From: Whitmania pigra | Taxonomy: Eukaryota; Annelida; Clitellata; Hirudinida; Haemopidae | NCBI GenBank assembly: GCA_021613335.1 | Contig: JAJTWR010000341.1 | Location: 1,081,001-1,145,000, forward strand | Direction of reading: 5' to 3' | Length of the DNA stretch: 64,000 bases | Part shown: positions 43,821 to 55,009 of the stretch, in pieces | How positions within the stretch are numbered: position 1 is the stretch's first letter | How the letters are laid out: every line of letters begins with the position of its first letter | The notes under the pieces: generated by a model | Databases searched by the model: none | What the model saw: the letters and a program-made list of their open reading frames with translations, nothing else | What the model was told of the DNA's origin: nothing | Program-made: the position numbers and the translations under genes

Positions 43821-45840
43821 CTGGGTGAACATTGACCTAAGACTGGGGACATTGACACTCGACGATCTGTTACAAATGGAAAAGTCAGATTTTCCAATAA
43901 AGCGATTGAGTTTTGGAACGATTCGTTTGACGGATGCCATGTTGGACGTCATTGAAAAGTTTTCTTCAACCATCGAAGTTCTTGAGATTGATTATCATCA
44001 TATACGTCATTATGTAGAGTTAGTAAAACATTGTAGACACATTGTGTGATTAAAATATTTTATAATAGAGTGTTTTAAATTTGTATAATTAAATCTTAAA
44101 AAGTTTTTCATCATAAATAATATTTAATTTATTATTTAATTTAATATTTATATTAATTATTATATTTAATTTATAATTTAATTTAATATTAAATATTATT
44201 TAACGTTATGACAGTATTTCAGAAAAATTGCACAACCAATCTGTGATAAAATTTCCGAAGTTGAAAGTTCTCTGCATTAATTTCGACGCCGTACCAGTTC
44301 GACTTTTTAAAAGATTTGATTTTACGTCATGTTCTGATTCTTTGAAGAAACTTTGTCTTTTTGGAGATAATGACTTGCAAAATTTTGTGGAAAGGCAGTT
44401 GATTATGAATTTTATCGACTCCTTAAAAGTTCTCCAAAATTTAGAATCTCTTACTTTTGAGGACAAAAACTATTGTAGTGAAATGAATATTATGAATCTA
44501 AAAAGTCTGCGGTAATGTACATTAACATTTCATTCAACTTTGTAGCATCTTCAACTAAATTGTGTTGTTAATTTAGAACTTTAAACTTAGCTGCAATCCC
44601 TTCGATTATTCCTCCTGGACTGAGACTAGTGAACATCCTGCCTAAACTTGAAAACCTGACTCTTCCTCGGGATAAGCTAATGTAAGACCTTCATTTGATG
44701 ACTGTTGAGCTAGTGATATTATTGTAATTAAATGGATTTTGGATACTAAATAATCCCTTGTTTCTTATTAAATAGAGATGAATTGAATTCACTGTATAGG
44801 AAAAAGTTTAATTACGTTGGTTGCAAATGTGGGGAAGTTATTCCAGAGCATTTAAACCAAGTTTCCATTTTTTTAGTTTATTTTTTAAAGTGATTTATGA
44901 GTTTATTGAATCAAACAAGCAAGCTGTTATATACACAGAAAAAACAAATGCTATACTTTGAGTATTTAATTTTAGTTTTTTATTTCTTAGATTGGATCAT
45001 GCACAGACTTTCAATCTTGTTTGAAGTACATGGATTACTCCTGCTCTTTTTATAAATATACTTTCAAAACCTTTTATTTGGTGTTAATGCTGTCGGACTT
45101 GAGGTATCTTACCGAAGATAAGTCACTTCTGTTTACTGGATGTGACATGATGAAAGTTGAGAAGGTTGACAGATAATTATTTTATAATATTCTTGTATTT
45201 TATCATGAGTGATAACCCGATTATCAGGTGACACGAAATGTTTCATCTTTATACTGCTTGGATTTTTATAAAATCATTAAATGTTTCAGGCAGTTCTGAC
45301 CCAAATACTGTGGGGTTTGGAAAATTGTGTGTTAGTTCATATTTAAACAACGTCTAATTTGATGATCAATGGGTATTTTAATTATAGCATTATATTTTCT
45401 AGGAATGCTATAACAAAGTTTGATGATATTTGGAGTCACGACTTTATAATGTTAGTATGATTAATATATGAATAATTAACTTGTTTTCATCACAGTAAAG
45501 TGACCAATCTAGTTACCAGTTTGCAAATTTCTAAAGATGAAAGAATAAATGTATGATATTGTAGCTTATTCACAAACATATTTGCATTGACTATTAATAA
45601 AATTAACCAAATTATAAATCTTTATTTTAGAATAGGTTAAAAATTTGTAAGGACCATTTCCAGAGACTGGTAAATAATCAATTTATTTTAACAAAACCTA
45701 TTTATAACCATAATAATAATTTTTAATTTACAATTATTCAGCTCAAGCATCAACCTTTACAAGATTTTATGAAGGGTTACATCGCCTTGAATCCTAACTC
45801 ATCCATTTCACAGCTGTACAAGATAGACATGGGAGCCTAG
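43821..45840 (+). pseudogene. leucine-rich family, copy B (5'-truncated)
   Basis: Exon 1, the promoter side and the first ~45 codons of exon 2 are missing. The gene sequence resumes mid-exon at 43821 (LNWVNIDLR), directly after a dispersed repeat. Remaining exons: to 44018, 44215-44511, 44577-44681, 44776-~44860, 44991-45164, 45290-45330 and 45403-45450, with a last exon ending KIDMGA and stop at 45838-45840. The exon 5 donor (GTAATAAA in A, C, D and E) is gone. Exon 7 is nine bases shorter than in A. Exons 3-4 keep open frames. It groups with copy C by its last exon. Confidence 0.75.
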
Positions 45841-45980
45841 AGTTATTTAGAAACATCTTGGCTTAAAAGAATTCAGCTGGCTAGTCGTGGCTTTACTAGG
45901 CTTGATTTTACTTTGGTCAGTTTTATATATGAAAATAAAGTTGCAAATGTTGAAGTAGTAGAACTAAATCAGTTGTTTTT

Positions 45981-46370
45981 GCATCTGAGTGTACATTAGG
46001 CCCCAATGGCGCATTTAGGAGAGGCGGCAAAGGCCATGTCCCCTTCGTCATTTTTAAAGTCTGAGGAAAAAAATGATCAAACCCAATGATAAACTTTGTC
46101 CTACATTCTTACATATAACACGTGCTCAACCACAGCACATTTAAGTTTGAAGGTCATAAGCAAGGATGTTTCCAGTAATGCATATTCATACAATGAAACA
46201 TAATGATTGGCCATGATCATGAACATTGATAAAATTGAATAAATAAATTGATAGTTTAAACATAATTTAAAACTTTTCAATTAAACTATTCACTAGTTTG
46301 AGTATGTGCAATTGTTGAGTGGGCTATTGCCAGATACGCAACAGTCATTGAACCATGTCAGGGATAGCGA
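45981..46370. repeat. spacer block repeated in the array
   Basis: From TGCATCTGAGTGTACATTAG through CAATAAATTGATAGTTTAAA to the SINE-like start. It matches 43005-43411 and 53030-53450 closely; a more diverged trace is at about 57990-58220. It marks the spacer part of the duplicated unit. Confidence 0.75.
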
Positions 46371-46379
46371 TTGTTAACC

Positions 46380-46958
46380 GGCACCCCGTCGTAACAGCCC
46401 GGCCTCAAAATAGCCCCGTCAAAATAGCGGTAAAATTGGTTCGTTGTGGATTTGTTACATGTTCACATGACGTGATGATAAGGTGATTCAATTCGTGTGG
46501 CTCGAATATGTTGTACGTCAATCGATAACGTAGATTAAATTCCAATTCCAATTATAACCCTTCATTGCACACATTGCAACTCGGGGAAGGATCAAAAGAA
46601 ATTAGACGATCAAAGGAACCTTCGTGACTAAATGAGTGTCTGGTAAATTCTCTTTGTGTAGATGGCACGTGGTGCTTGTCAATCGATAATTTATATGAAA
46701 TACCAACTTAAAGTGTCTATGAAAACTAAGGAAGTAGCCGGAATCTTAATAATATTTTATACGATAAATCTTCCACTTAATGAAATTTCGTGAATTCCGT
46801 ACCAAATAAACTCACAACGGTCAAAAAAACATCCAAACCACTAACTTCGAATTAAATTCGGAATCAGTTATCAGTTAATGTATTCAACTCACAAAATTTT
46901 TCTTAATATATTGACGGCAGGTATATATTTTGTCGCCAGGCTGTTATGACGGGTCACC
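46380..46958. mobile_element. TIR element with 9-bp target duplication
   Basis: The element begins GGCACCCCGTCGTAACAGCC and ends GTTATGACGGGTCACC, imperfect inverted termini. It is flanked by TTGTTAACC (46371-46379) and TTATTAACC (46959-46967), one mismatch. The paralogous spacer at 43412-43425 reads through without it, so the boundaries are firm. There is no coding capacity. The 9-bp duplication suggests a Mutator-like non-autonomous family, by inference only. Confidence 0.85.
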
Positions 46959-46967
46959 TTATTAACC

Positions 46968-47110
46968 AGGTGAAGATTGGCCGATTGGGCGGCATTCCTG
47001 CATGCGTCGATAATAACTGTCGTTATATGCCGTGTTCGCACGCAGCCTGCACTGCCAGAGAGCGCCATCGGACAGGGGCGCTATATAAATGGTGGATCGA
47101 TTAAGAAGTG
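46968..47110 (+). mobile_element. SINE-like copy interrupted at its 5' end by the TIR element
   Basis: Carries the tRNA-like head (AGGTGAAGATTGGCCGATTG), a degraded B box (TGTTCGCACGC) and the tail GGGGCGCTATATAAATGGTG. Its first bases are separated from the upstream spacer by the TIR insertion. Confidence 0.7.
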
Positions 47111-47227
47111 CGTTCAAGTCCAAATCATCTCAGTTATGCAACGGACTATAATCAAATAAATAAATAAATAAGAAGTGCGTTCATCTAGATATGCAACGGA
47201 CGTTAATAAAAAAAAAAAACAAGAAGT

Positions 47228-47700
47228 GCGTTCACGTCCTACCAGGATACACAAGTCACTCCAAATATCGGATAAAACCAAATTGTACTGGCAAGTGTCT
47301 TTTTTTTAGAGTTAATAAACAGTTAAAACGTTGATAAAAGATATTTTATTTGTGTGCAACAACAAACTGTCAACATGGGTTGATTTTGTGTGTATCTATG
47401 CAGTTCAAGCTTTTTATGAGGTGCCGAATGTTGCTTTTTAATGGTCTTTTTTGAACAGTTTGCTATGACAAATCAAATCATTCTTTTTATACATTCTGCT
47501 AAATGTCTTGAATATCTGGTATTTAAAAAGTATCCAAGAAAAACATTAACTGCGAAATTTATTACGTTGTTGTTAATGTACATGACATTTATATTGATTC
47601 TTTAATTACGGTGCAAATTTAACAATTGATTTTTTGCCATTGAATCATCTACTGTGTTATTTTTTGATTATTTCTTGAATATTTTTCTTTTAAAACATGC
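47228..47700. repeat. unclassified ~470-bp dispersed repeat, copy 1
   Basis: Starts near CGTCCTACCAGGATACACAA and ends near TCTTTTAAAACATGCG. A near-identical copy is at 54253-54712 and shorter ones are at 43535-43820 and 53548-53735. No TIRs or protein domain could be recognised; the short open frames inside are not conserved in all copies. It always follows a SINE-like tail, so it may be part of a longer composite element. Confidence 0.7.
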
Positions 47701-47865
47701 GTTTAAACCCTTTGTTATATGAAATAAAAATTAATTATAATTTAGAAATTTGTTTATTCGCCATCTATTAAATAATCTAGCTAACCAATGTCGGATGATT
47801 ACATGTACACAATGACTAATGCAACAATCGGCTAAAAAAAAAGAAGGGAAATTTACGTGCTGGCG

Positions 47866-48058
47866 TTCAGGTTAGCCGAATGGGTTACGTGCCTGCATAC
47901 GGCGGTAATGGCAACAGTCGTAATGTGTCGTGTTCGAACCCCAGCCTGCACTGCCGCCAGCGCCCTTGGGAAGGAGCGCTATATAAATGGTTACAAGAAG
48001 CGCCTCTGACGCTATGCATATGGCGCTATATAAATGAAGTTACAATTACGTTTCGTAA
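47866..48058 (+). mobile_element. tRNA-derived SINE-like element, best copy
   Basis: Head GGTTAGCCGAATGGGTTAC resembles a pol III A box. GTTCGAACC at 47932-47940 is a perfect B box. The body GCGCCCTTGGGAAGGAGCGC is followed by two CGCTATATAAATG motifs at about 47978 and 48035. Related copies: 15650-15782 (minus), 21195-21292, 43411-43525, 46968-47110, 53450-53530 and 54208-54245. Confidence 0.8.
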
Positions 48059-48139
48059 TTCTAACAAGATTCAGAATTTCAAGTAGTCTAATAACTGATA
48101 GGTCGGATATAGGGCGGTAAGAGATGGTATCCCAACAGT

Positions 48140-48447
48140 CGACATTTGTTTTATGTTTTATTTGTGAATCGAAATTTTGTAAGTCGTCGTAAAAGATTGG
48201 AAAACTCCCGTCAATAAGGGATATTTATTAAACAATTTTGCGAGGAACTGAGCGAGATAGAGCGCAGCTAATAACTGAATTTAAAATAATTGGTTAAATT
48301 TTACAAAATTGTATTTTAAAATTAAATTAAATATGATATTTAATATCGTTCGTAGCTAATTTAAATAAACAGGCGTCATTGAGCCACCGACATTTCAGTG
48401 CTTATTTATTTCTGATTGCAATAATTGCTTTCTCAGCATCGTACAAA
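48140..48447 (+). promoter_or_regulatory. shared 5' flank of copies C and D (candidate promoter)
   Basis: This stretch (TTTTATTTGTGAATCGAAAT, GGAACTGAGCGAGATAGAGC and onward to the ATG) is nearly identical to 54717-55009 upstream of copy D. A shorter recognisable part precedes copy E. Conservation right up to the start codon suggests promoter and 5' UTR, but could equally be recent duplication. Confidence 0.5.
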
Positions 48448-50875
48448 ATGGCTAAAACAACAAAAGTCAATAGTTTGAGGGATTGCCTCTTAAAAGTACT
48501 GTGGTCAATTTTGACAGAATATTTATGGGAGAAGGTAGAGGTTTGATAAGACATTTATTATTTAATTGTTTAATTCATGAAATAATTAAGTTTTATCCCA
48601 ATCATTTGTGATATTTTTTTTAAATTATAAACGTTTATTTGCCAAATTCAATCAATATGCTAAAAAATGACTAAATCTAATTTTTATTTTAAAAAAGTGT
48701 TAAAGAAACATATTTGTCTACCGGCGAGGTTGTTCGAAAACATACTAGATAAAAGCAACGAAATATTCTGGATAATACCTCCCAAGTCCTTGACAGCATG
48801 CCTTTCAAATAGAGATGCTTTAAACTGGGTGAACATTGACCTAAGGGTGGGGAAATTGACAATCGACGATCTGTTACAAATGGAAAAGTCAGATTTTCCA
48901 ATAAAGCGATTGAGTTTTGTAACGGAATGTTTGACGGATGCCATGTTGGACGTCATTGAAAAGTTTTCTTCAACCATCGAAGTTCTTGAGATTGATCATC
49001 ATTATATGTATCATTATGTATAGTTAGTAAACCAACGTAAACACATTGTATGATTATAATATTTTATATTAGAGGTGTTTTTAATTTGGATAATTATATC
49101 TTAAAAGATATTTCATTATAAATAATATTTAATATTATTTAATGTTATGACAGTATTTCAGACAGTATTTCAGAAAATTTGCACAACCAATCCGTGATAA
49201 AATTTCCGATGTTGAAAGTTCTCTGCATTAATTTCTTCGTCGTACTTGTTAGACTTTTCAGAAGATTTGATTTTACGTCATGTCCTGATTCCTTGAAGAA
49301 ACTTTGTTTTACTGGACATCGTAACTTGGAAGATTTAACGTTTGTGGAAAAGCAGTTGTTTATGAAATTTATCGACTCCTTAAAAGGAGTTCTCCAAAAT
49401 TTAGAATCTCTTACTGTCCTTGGAATAGACATTAGTAATAAAATGAATATTGAGCATCTCAAAAATCTGAGGTAATGTACATTAACAATTCATTGAACTT
49501 TGTAGCATTTTGAACTAAATTGTATTTTTAATTTAGAACTTTAAGCTTAGCTGCAATCCCTTCGAATATTCCTCCTGGACAGAGACTTGTGAACATCCTG
49601 CCTAAACTTGAAAACCTGACTCTTCCTCAAATAATCTAATGTAGGACCTTCATTTGATGAGTGTTGATCTACTGATATTTTTGTAATTAAATAGTTTTTG
49701 GATTCTAAATAATCCTTTGTTTTTTATTAAATAGAGATGAATTAAATTCACTGAATGGGAAAAAGCTGAATTACTCCAAATTTGGAGACGTTATTCCAGA
49801 ACATTTAAAACAAGTTGCCAAGAATGTAATAAAACCGAAATATTTTTTAGTTTATTTTTTAAGTGGTTTATGAGTTTATTGAATCAAACAAACCAGCCGT
49901 TATTTAAACATAAAAAACAAATGCTATATTTTGAGTATTTAATTTAAATTTATTATTTCTTAGATTGGATCACGCAGAGACTTTCAATCTTATTTGAAAT
50001 ACATGAATTACTCCTGCTCTTTTTTTGAATACACACAAAAAACCAATGATTTTGTGTACATGCTGACGGACGTGGTGTATCTGACCGAAGATAAGTCACT
50101 TCTGTTTACTGGATGTGACATGATGAAAGTTGAGAAGGTTGACAGATAATTATTTTATAATATTCTTTTATTTTATCATGAGTGATAACCTGATTATCAG
50201 GTGACACGAAATGTTTCATCTTTGTTCTGATCGGTTATTATAAAATCATTAACTAAGTTTTGACATTAAATGTTTCAGGCAGTTCTGACCCAAATAATGT
50301 GGGGTAACTATAAATTGGAATATAGTGTGTTAGTTCATATTTAAACAGTCTAATTTGATGATCAATGGGTATTTTAATTACAGCATTATATTTTCTAGGA
50401 ATGCTATAACAACATTTGAAGATATTTGGAGTCAGGACTTCGTTATGTTGGTTTGATTAATATATGAATGATTTTACTTATTTTACCATAAATAATATTT
50501 TTTTTTTCGCAGTAAATTGTTCAATCTAGTTACCAGTTGGCAAATTTGTAAAGATGAAAGAATAAATGTATGATATTGTAGCTTATTCACAAACATATTT
50601 ACATTGACTAATTCTATTTATTAAATTAACCAAGTTATAAATCTTTATTTTAGGATAGGTTAAGAGTGAATAAGTACTTTTTCGATAAACTGGTAAATAA
50701 TCAAATTATTTTAATAAAACCATTTTATAATCATAATAATAATTTTTAATTGACAATTATTCAGCTCAAGTGTCAACTTTTACAAAATTTTAAGAAGGGT
50801 TACATCGCCTTGAATCACCTAACTCATCCATTTCACAGCTGTACAAGATAGACATTGCAGCCAAGGGTTATTAAG
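48448..50875 (+). pseudogene. leucine-rich family, copy C (frameshifted)
   Basis: Recognisable exons: 48448-48540, 48698-49022, 49166-49471, 49537-49640, 49735-49825, 49964-50137, then exons 7-11 to about 50860. Lesions: one A lost from the A5 run in exon 1 (at ~48491-48494), one base lost in exon 4 (104 nt instead of 105), and an insertion in the last exon (AATCACCTAAC for AATCCTAAC) that gives an early stop. The exon 3 acceptor region holds a 12-base duplication (ACAGTATTTCAG twice). Exons 2, 3, 5 and 6 remain open. It is closest to copy D at the 5' end and to copy B at the 3' end. Confidence 0.75.
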
Positions 50876-51412
50876 AAGCATCTTGGCTTGAAAGAATTTA
50901 GCTGGCTAGTCGTGGCTTTACTAGGCTTGATTTTACTTTGGTTAATTTTATATATGAAAATGCAGTTGCAAATATTTTACTAATTATTGAAAACGCATTA
51001 TTACCGTCATGTCGCATTCTGCTTTCAATTAACCATGTAATAAAAATAATGTTTCCAATAAATGAAAATCTGCACGTATGTATTATCAGTTTATAATCGC
51101 ATAAAGTAAAGGTAGTGTGATTAGTGTTTACAAACATACATCGACTCTTACCACAAGAAAATGCTTTTTTCGAAATTGCATATTTATAATTTGTATTTGA
51201 TCATTTAATACTAAATTCATTTTAATAATAATTCGATGTCTTACAAATAAATTTAAACAATATAAATTTGCATATTAATTGTATTTTGAATGTATTACCA
51301 AAATCTGTCAAGCAAAAATTGTTATAATAATAGCTATCAATAATAAGAGTGATAGAACTAAAAATAATAATTATATTGTCGTGTCGTGCTGTTGACAAGT
51401 ACGAACCATCGT
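50876..51412. other. spacer, AT-rich
   Basis: The first part (CTTGGCTTGAAAGAATTTAG and on) is the 3' flank found after copies B and the relic at 42483. The rest shows no gene or repeat that I can name. Confidence 0.5.
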
Positions 51413-51420
51413 GTCTTAAC

Positions 51421-52872
51421 CAGTGTTGTAAAAATTACCTCATTTCGGTAATTAGTTACAAGTAAAAGTAATAGCTCAAAAAGTTACTCAAGTAAAAGTA
51501 AAAAGTTACTTTTAAGTAAAAATTACAAGTAACTTTGATGCCGCCATTATTGTGATCATACATCATTCCGTATTATTTAAAAGGAATTGTTTCTATTAAC
51601 GTTAAAACAATTATTGGTATTAACTGCTAGTATTAACAGTTATTAAGTAATAACATTTAAACTAATGCATTCTTTTGGTGTTTTTATTATTTATTACAAT
51701 CACAAACATTTGTTAATTTTTAACATAACTAAATCCTCAAATAGTTTGTCACTCATTATGGTCCTTCGGCTGTTCATACCAGCATAGCTGAATAAACGTT
51801 CAACAGCTGCACTAGCTAGCAGAGGAGCGTTCAACTTGATAAATAATGTTCATGTCATCTGATCGGTCTTGAAGATACTGCATCAGAATATCAGTTGACC
51901 TTGTGCAATTGAAGAAACTGTCTTCAACGGCACCCCGTCATATTAGCCCGGCGACAAAACAGCCCCGTCAAAATAGCACTATCAAAACATAAAACTCATT
52001 TCATTTAATCAAATTTGAAATAAGTTATAGGTTAATGTATCAACTCATATAAATATTTTTTTTTATAAAGATACATTGACGGGGCTATTTTGACGGGTCA
52101 CCGTCTTCAACATTGTCAGCATCAGATGAATGAGATGCTTTCAGCTCGTCCACCATTGCTTCATTAGAAGATGCTATTTTGGCTAACAGTTTCTCATGAT
52201 ATACAACAGATATATTAACCCATATTCCTTAACTTCTGTTGGATGCATGCGTTCCACGTGCTTCTTCAAGTTAGATAAAGAACCTTCATATGCTGAACAT
52301 ATAGTTTTTTTTTCTGTTGGCAGAATAGGCATGCATACTTATATGATTTTCCTTTAATTGAAATTTGAACATTTTGTTTAAATACGGCCACGGACTATCG
52401 TCACGCTTGTTCCTCTTATCTTCGCTAACGACACTCAAACTGGCTTCAAATGAATCCATACTACGATATATTAAATCTTATCTTATATTATTATAAGTAT
52501 ACAATATTAAATATTAAAAATGCTTTGGTATGACTAATCAACAATTTCCCATTTAACAAAAACGACCGGCGATAACCACAATAACAAATGAGCGATGATC
52601 GGAAAGAAGAAGGTTTTCGAACAAACCAAAGAATAACAATCTAGAAGTTTAATAAAGTCTAAAAATAAAATAAACTAATTTAAAATTTTATTTATGTTAC
52701 TTTGTAACGTCTTGTGCCAAAAAGGTAACAAATTAAAAGTATGACCGAAAATAGTAATTTGTTACAAGTAAAAGTAAAAAATTTTTTTTGTAACTGTTAC
52801 AAGTAAAAATTACCAAAAATTGTAATTAATTACAGTAACGAATTACATGTAATTCGATACTGCACAACACTG
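51421..52872 (-). mobile_element. hAT DNA transposon, decayed, with perfect 8-bp target duplication
   Basis: Terminal inverted repeats begin CAGTGTTGTAAAAATTAC and end ACAACACTG. The flanks are GTCTTAAC on both sides (51413-51420 and 52873-52880), the 8-bp duplication typical of hAT. On the minus strand, fragments of a transposase remain: near 52250-52450 a BED-type finger (YACLFC, then LKKHVERMHP after a frameshift), and near 51730-51830 the hAT dimerisation region (AAVERLFSYAGMNSRRTIMS). The middle is missing and a TIR element is inserted. Not autonomous. Confidence 0.9.
51929..52102. mobile_element. 174-bp TIR element nested in the hAT
   Basis: Begins GGCACCCCGTCATATTAGCC and ends GGCTATTTTGACGGGTCACC. 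It is flanked by GTCTTCAAC at 51920-51928 and 52103-52111, a perfect 9-bp duplication. It is the same family as 46380-46958, much shorter, and interrupts the hAT transposase remnant. Confidence 0.9.
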
Positions 52873-52912
52873 GTCTTAACCATCGGCGGCTACCAAGTCT
52901 AGATCTTTTAAT

Positions 52913-53449
52913 TAAAGATAATACCTCCAGTTGTTTAGCGCCTACAAAAAGTCATTACTTTGGGTTACAATTATTAATGATACAATATTCTGCACTATAA
53001 CTATATTGATTATCAATATTTTTCAGTTATATTTGCATCTGAGTGTACATTATGCGCCAGTGGCATATTTAGGGGTGGCCGCAAAGGCCATGCTCCCTTC
53101 GTCATTTTTAAAGTCTAAGAAAAAAAGCTCAAACCCAATGATAAACTTTGTCCTATATTCTTACATATAACACGTGCGTAACCACCACATGTTTAAATTT
53201 GAAGTGTATAAGTTAGGATGTTCCCATTAATGCATATTCCACAGGTTCTAATTTGCATACAAATTTCCAATAATGCAGATTCATACAATGAAACAAAATG
53301 ATCGGCCAAGTTCATGAGCATTGAAAAAATTGAATAAATAAATTGATAGTTTAAATATTTTCTAAAGCTTTTCAATTAAACTATTCACAGGTTTGAGTAT
53401 GCGCTATTGCCAGATTCGCAACTGTCATTGAACCATATCAAGGATAGCG
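52913..53449. repeat. spacer block and relic of last exon
   Basis: Begins with the A/D/E-type tail ATACCTCCAGTTGTTTAGCG at about 52920 and continues with the spacer block found at 42890-43420. Confidence 0.7.
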
Positions 53450-53740
53450 ATTGTGAAGATTGGCCGTTGCATATGGTAATAACAGTCGTTACATGCCTTC
53501 GGATAGGGGCGCTATATAAATGGTGGATTGATTAAGAAGTGCGTTCACGTCCTACCAAGGCACTCAAATATTCGGATGAATGCAAATTTTACTGGCAAGT
53601 GTTTTTTGAGAGTAAATAAACGCTTAAAATTTTGATGAAACGAGATTTTATTGGCTGCAAAAAAACTGTCAGAATGGGTTGATTTTGTGATGTCTATGCA
53701 GTTCAAGCTTCTTATGAGGTGCCGAATAAAGCTGGGTTCA
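53450..53740 (+). repeat. short SINE-like copy followed by partial ~470-bp repeat
   Basis: GAAGATTGGCCGTTGCATATGG.. with tail GGGGCGCTATATAAATGGTG, then the CGTCCTACC repeat. The latter stops at GAGGTGCCGAAT (about 53730), where a hAT-like fragment begins. Confidence 0.65.
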
Positions 53741-53744
53741 AGCA

Positions 53745-54175
53745 AGCTTGAAAAAAATACTTAAGTAACAAGTAATTTTTGAAATATTACTTAAGTAATT
53801 AAGTAATTAAAGTAATTTTTTAAAAGTTTATTAAAGACAATATAACGAATTTTTATTACTTTATTATCATTAGAAGAATTATTTGCGAAATAAAGTAGCT
53901 GCGTGCAAAGCACAAAGAATCAATCATCTCATCACTTAACGATGACCTCAACTTTAAAATAAACAGTCCAGCAGCATTGAAACACTTTTCTGCTTCAACA
54001 GAGGAGGGTGGAAGTGAGTTTTGACAAGACTTCAAGCTTTTCAAGATTTTGGGACATTCCTTTGTTGCTTCGTAAAATTGCATTTCTTTCTTAATGCGTG
54101 TCAAGGTTGATCTTCTGGCTAGCATAAAATGTCATTGAGCTCTTCTGCTTCGGACTTTTTCATAGGGGGTTCCTT
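53745..54175 (-). mobile_element. second hAT fragment (C-terminal transposase)
   Basis: On the minus strand an 89-codon open frame (53856-54125) contains PPSSVEAEKCFNAAGLFI, LRSSLSDEMIDSLCFARSYF. This is the hAT C-terminal dimerisation motif and differs in sequence from the 51421 element. One edge has CTTAAGTAACAAGTAATT, resembling the AAGTAA-rich ends of such elements. The 5' half is absent and no target duplication was found. Confidence 0.8.
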
Positions 54176-54252
54176 AGTGATGTTATGTTCAAAATTTTCA
54201 GCAACATAGGGGCGCTATATAAATGGTGGATCGATTAAGAAGTGCGTTCACG

Positions 54253-54712
54253 TCCTACCAGGATACTCAAGGCACTCAAAATATCGGATAAAAGCAAATT
54301 GTACTGGCAAGTGTCTTTTTTTAGAGTTAATAAACAGTTAAAACGTTGATGAAAGACATTTTATTGGGTGCAACAACAAACTGTCAACATGGGTTGATTT
54401 TGTGTATCTATGCAGTTCAAGCTTCTTATGAGGTGCCGAATGTTGCTTTTTAATGGTCTTTTTGCACAGTTTGCTATGACAAATCAAATCATTCTTTTTA
54501 TACATTCTGCTAAATGTCTTGAATATCTGGTATTTAAAAAGTATTCAAGAAAAACATTAACAGCGAAATTTATTACGTTGTTGTTAATTTACATGGCATT
54601 TATATTGATTCTTTAATTAAAGTGCAAATTTTATAATTGATTTTCTGCCATTGAATCATCTACTGTGTTATTTTTTGATTATTTCTTGAATATTTTTCTT
54701 TTAAAACATGCG
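54253..54712. repeat. unclassified ~470-bp dispersed repeat, copy 2
   Basis: Near-identical to 47228-47700. Its 3' end abuts the 5' flank of copy D directly (at about 54713), whereas copy 1 is followed by unrelated DNA and a SINE, so the junction marks a rearrangement. Confidence 0.75.
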
Positions 54713-55009
54713 ATGTGTTTTATTTGTGAATCGGAATTTTGTAAGTCGTCGTAAAAGATTGAGGTAGAAAACCTCCGTCAATAAGGGATTTATTAAATAA
54801 TTTGGCGAGGAACTGAGCGAGATAGAGCGCAGCTAATAACTGAATTTAAAATAATTGGTTAAATTTTACAAAATATTTTAAAATTAAAATAAATATAATA
54901 TTTAATATCGTCCGTAGCTAATTTAAATAAACAGGCGGTATTGAGCAACCGACATTTCAGTGCTTATTTATTTCTGATTGCAATAAATGCTTTCTCAGCA
55001 TCGTACAAA

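Noticed and set aside
54410..54616. 68-codon hydrophobic open frame in the ~470-bp repeat
   Set aside because: The frame is not kept in the other copies of the repeat and has no recognisable domain.
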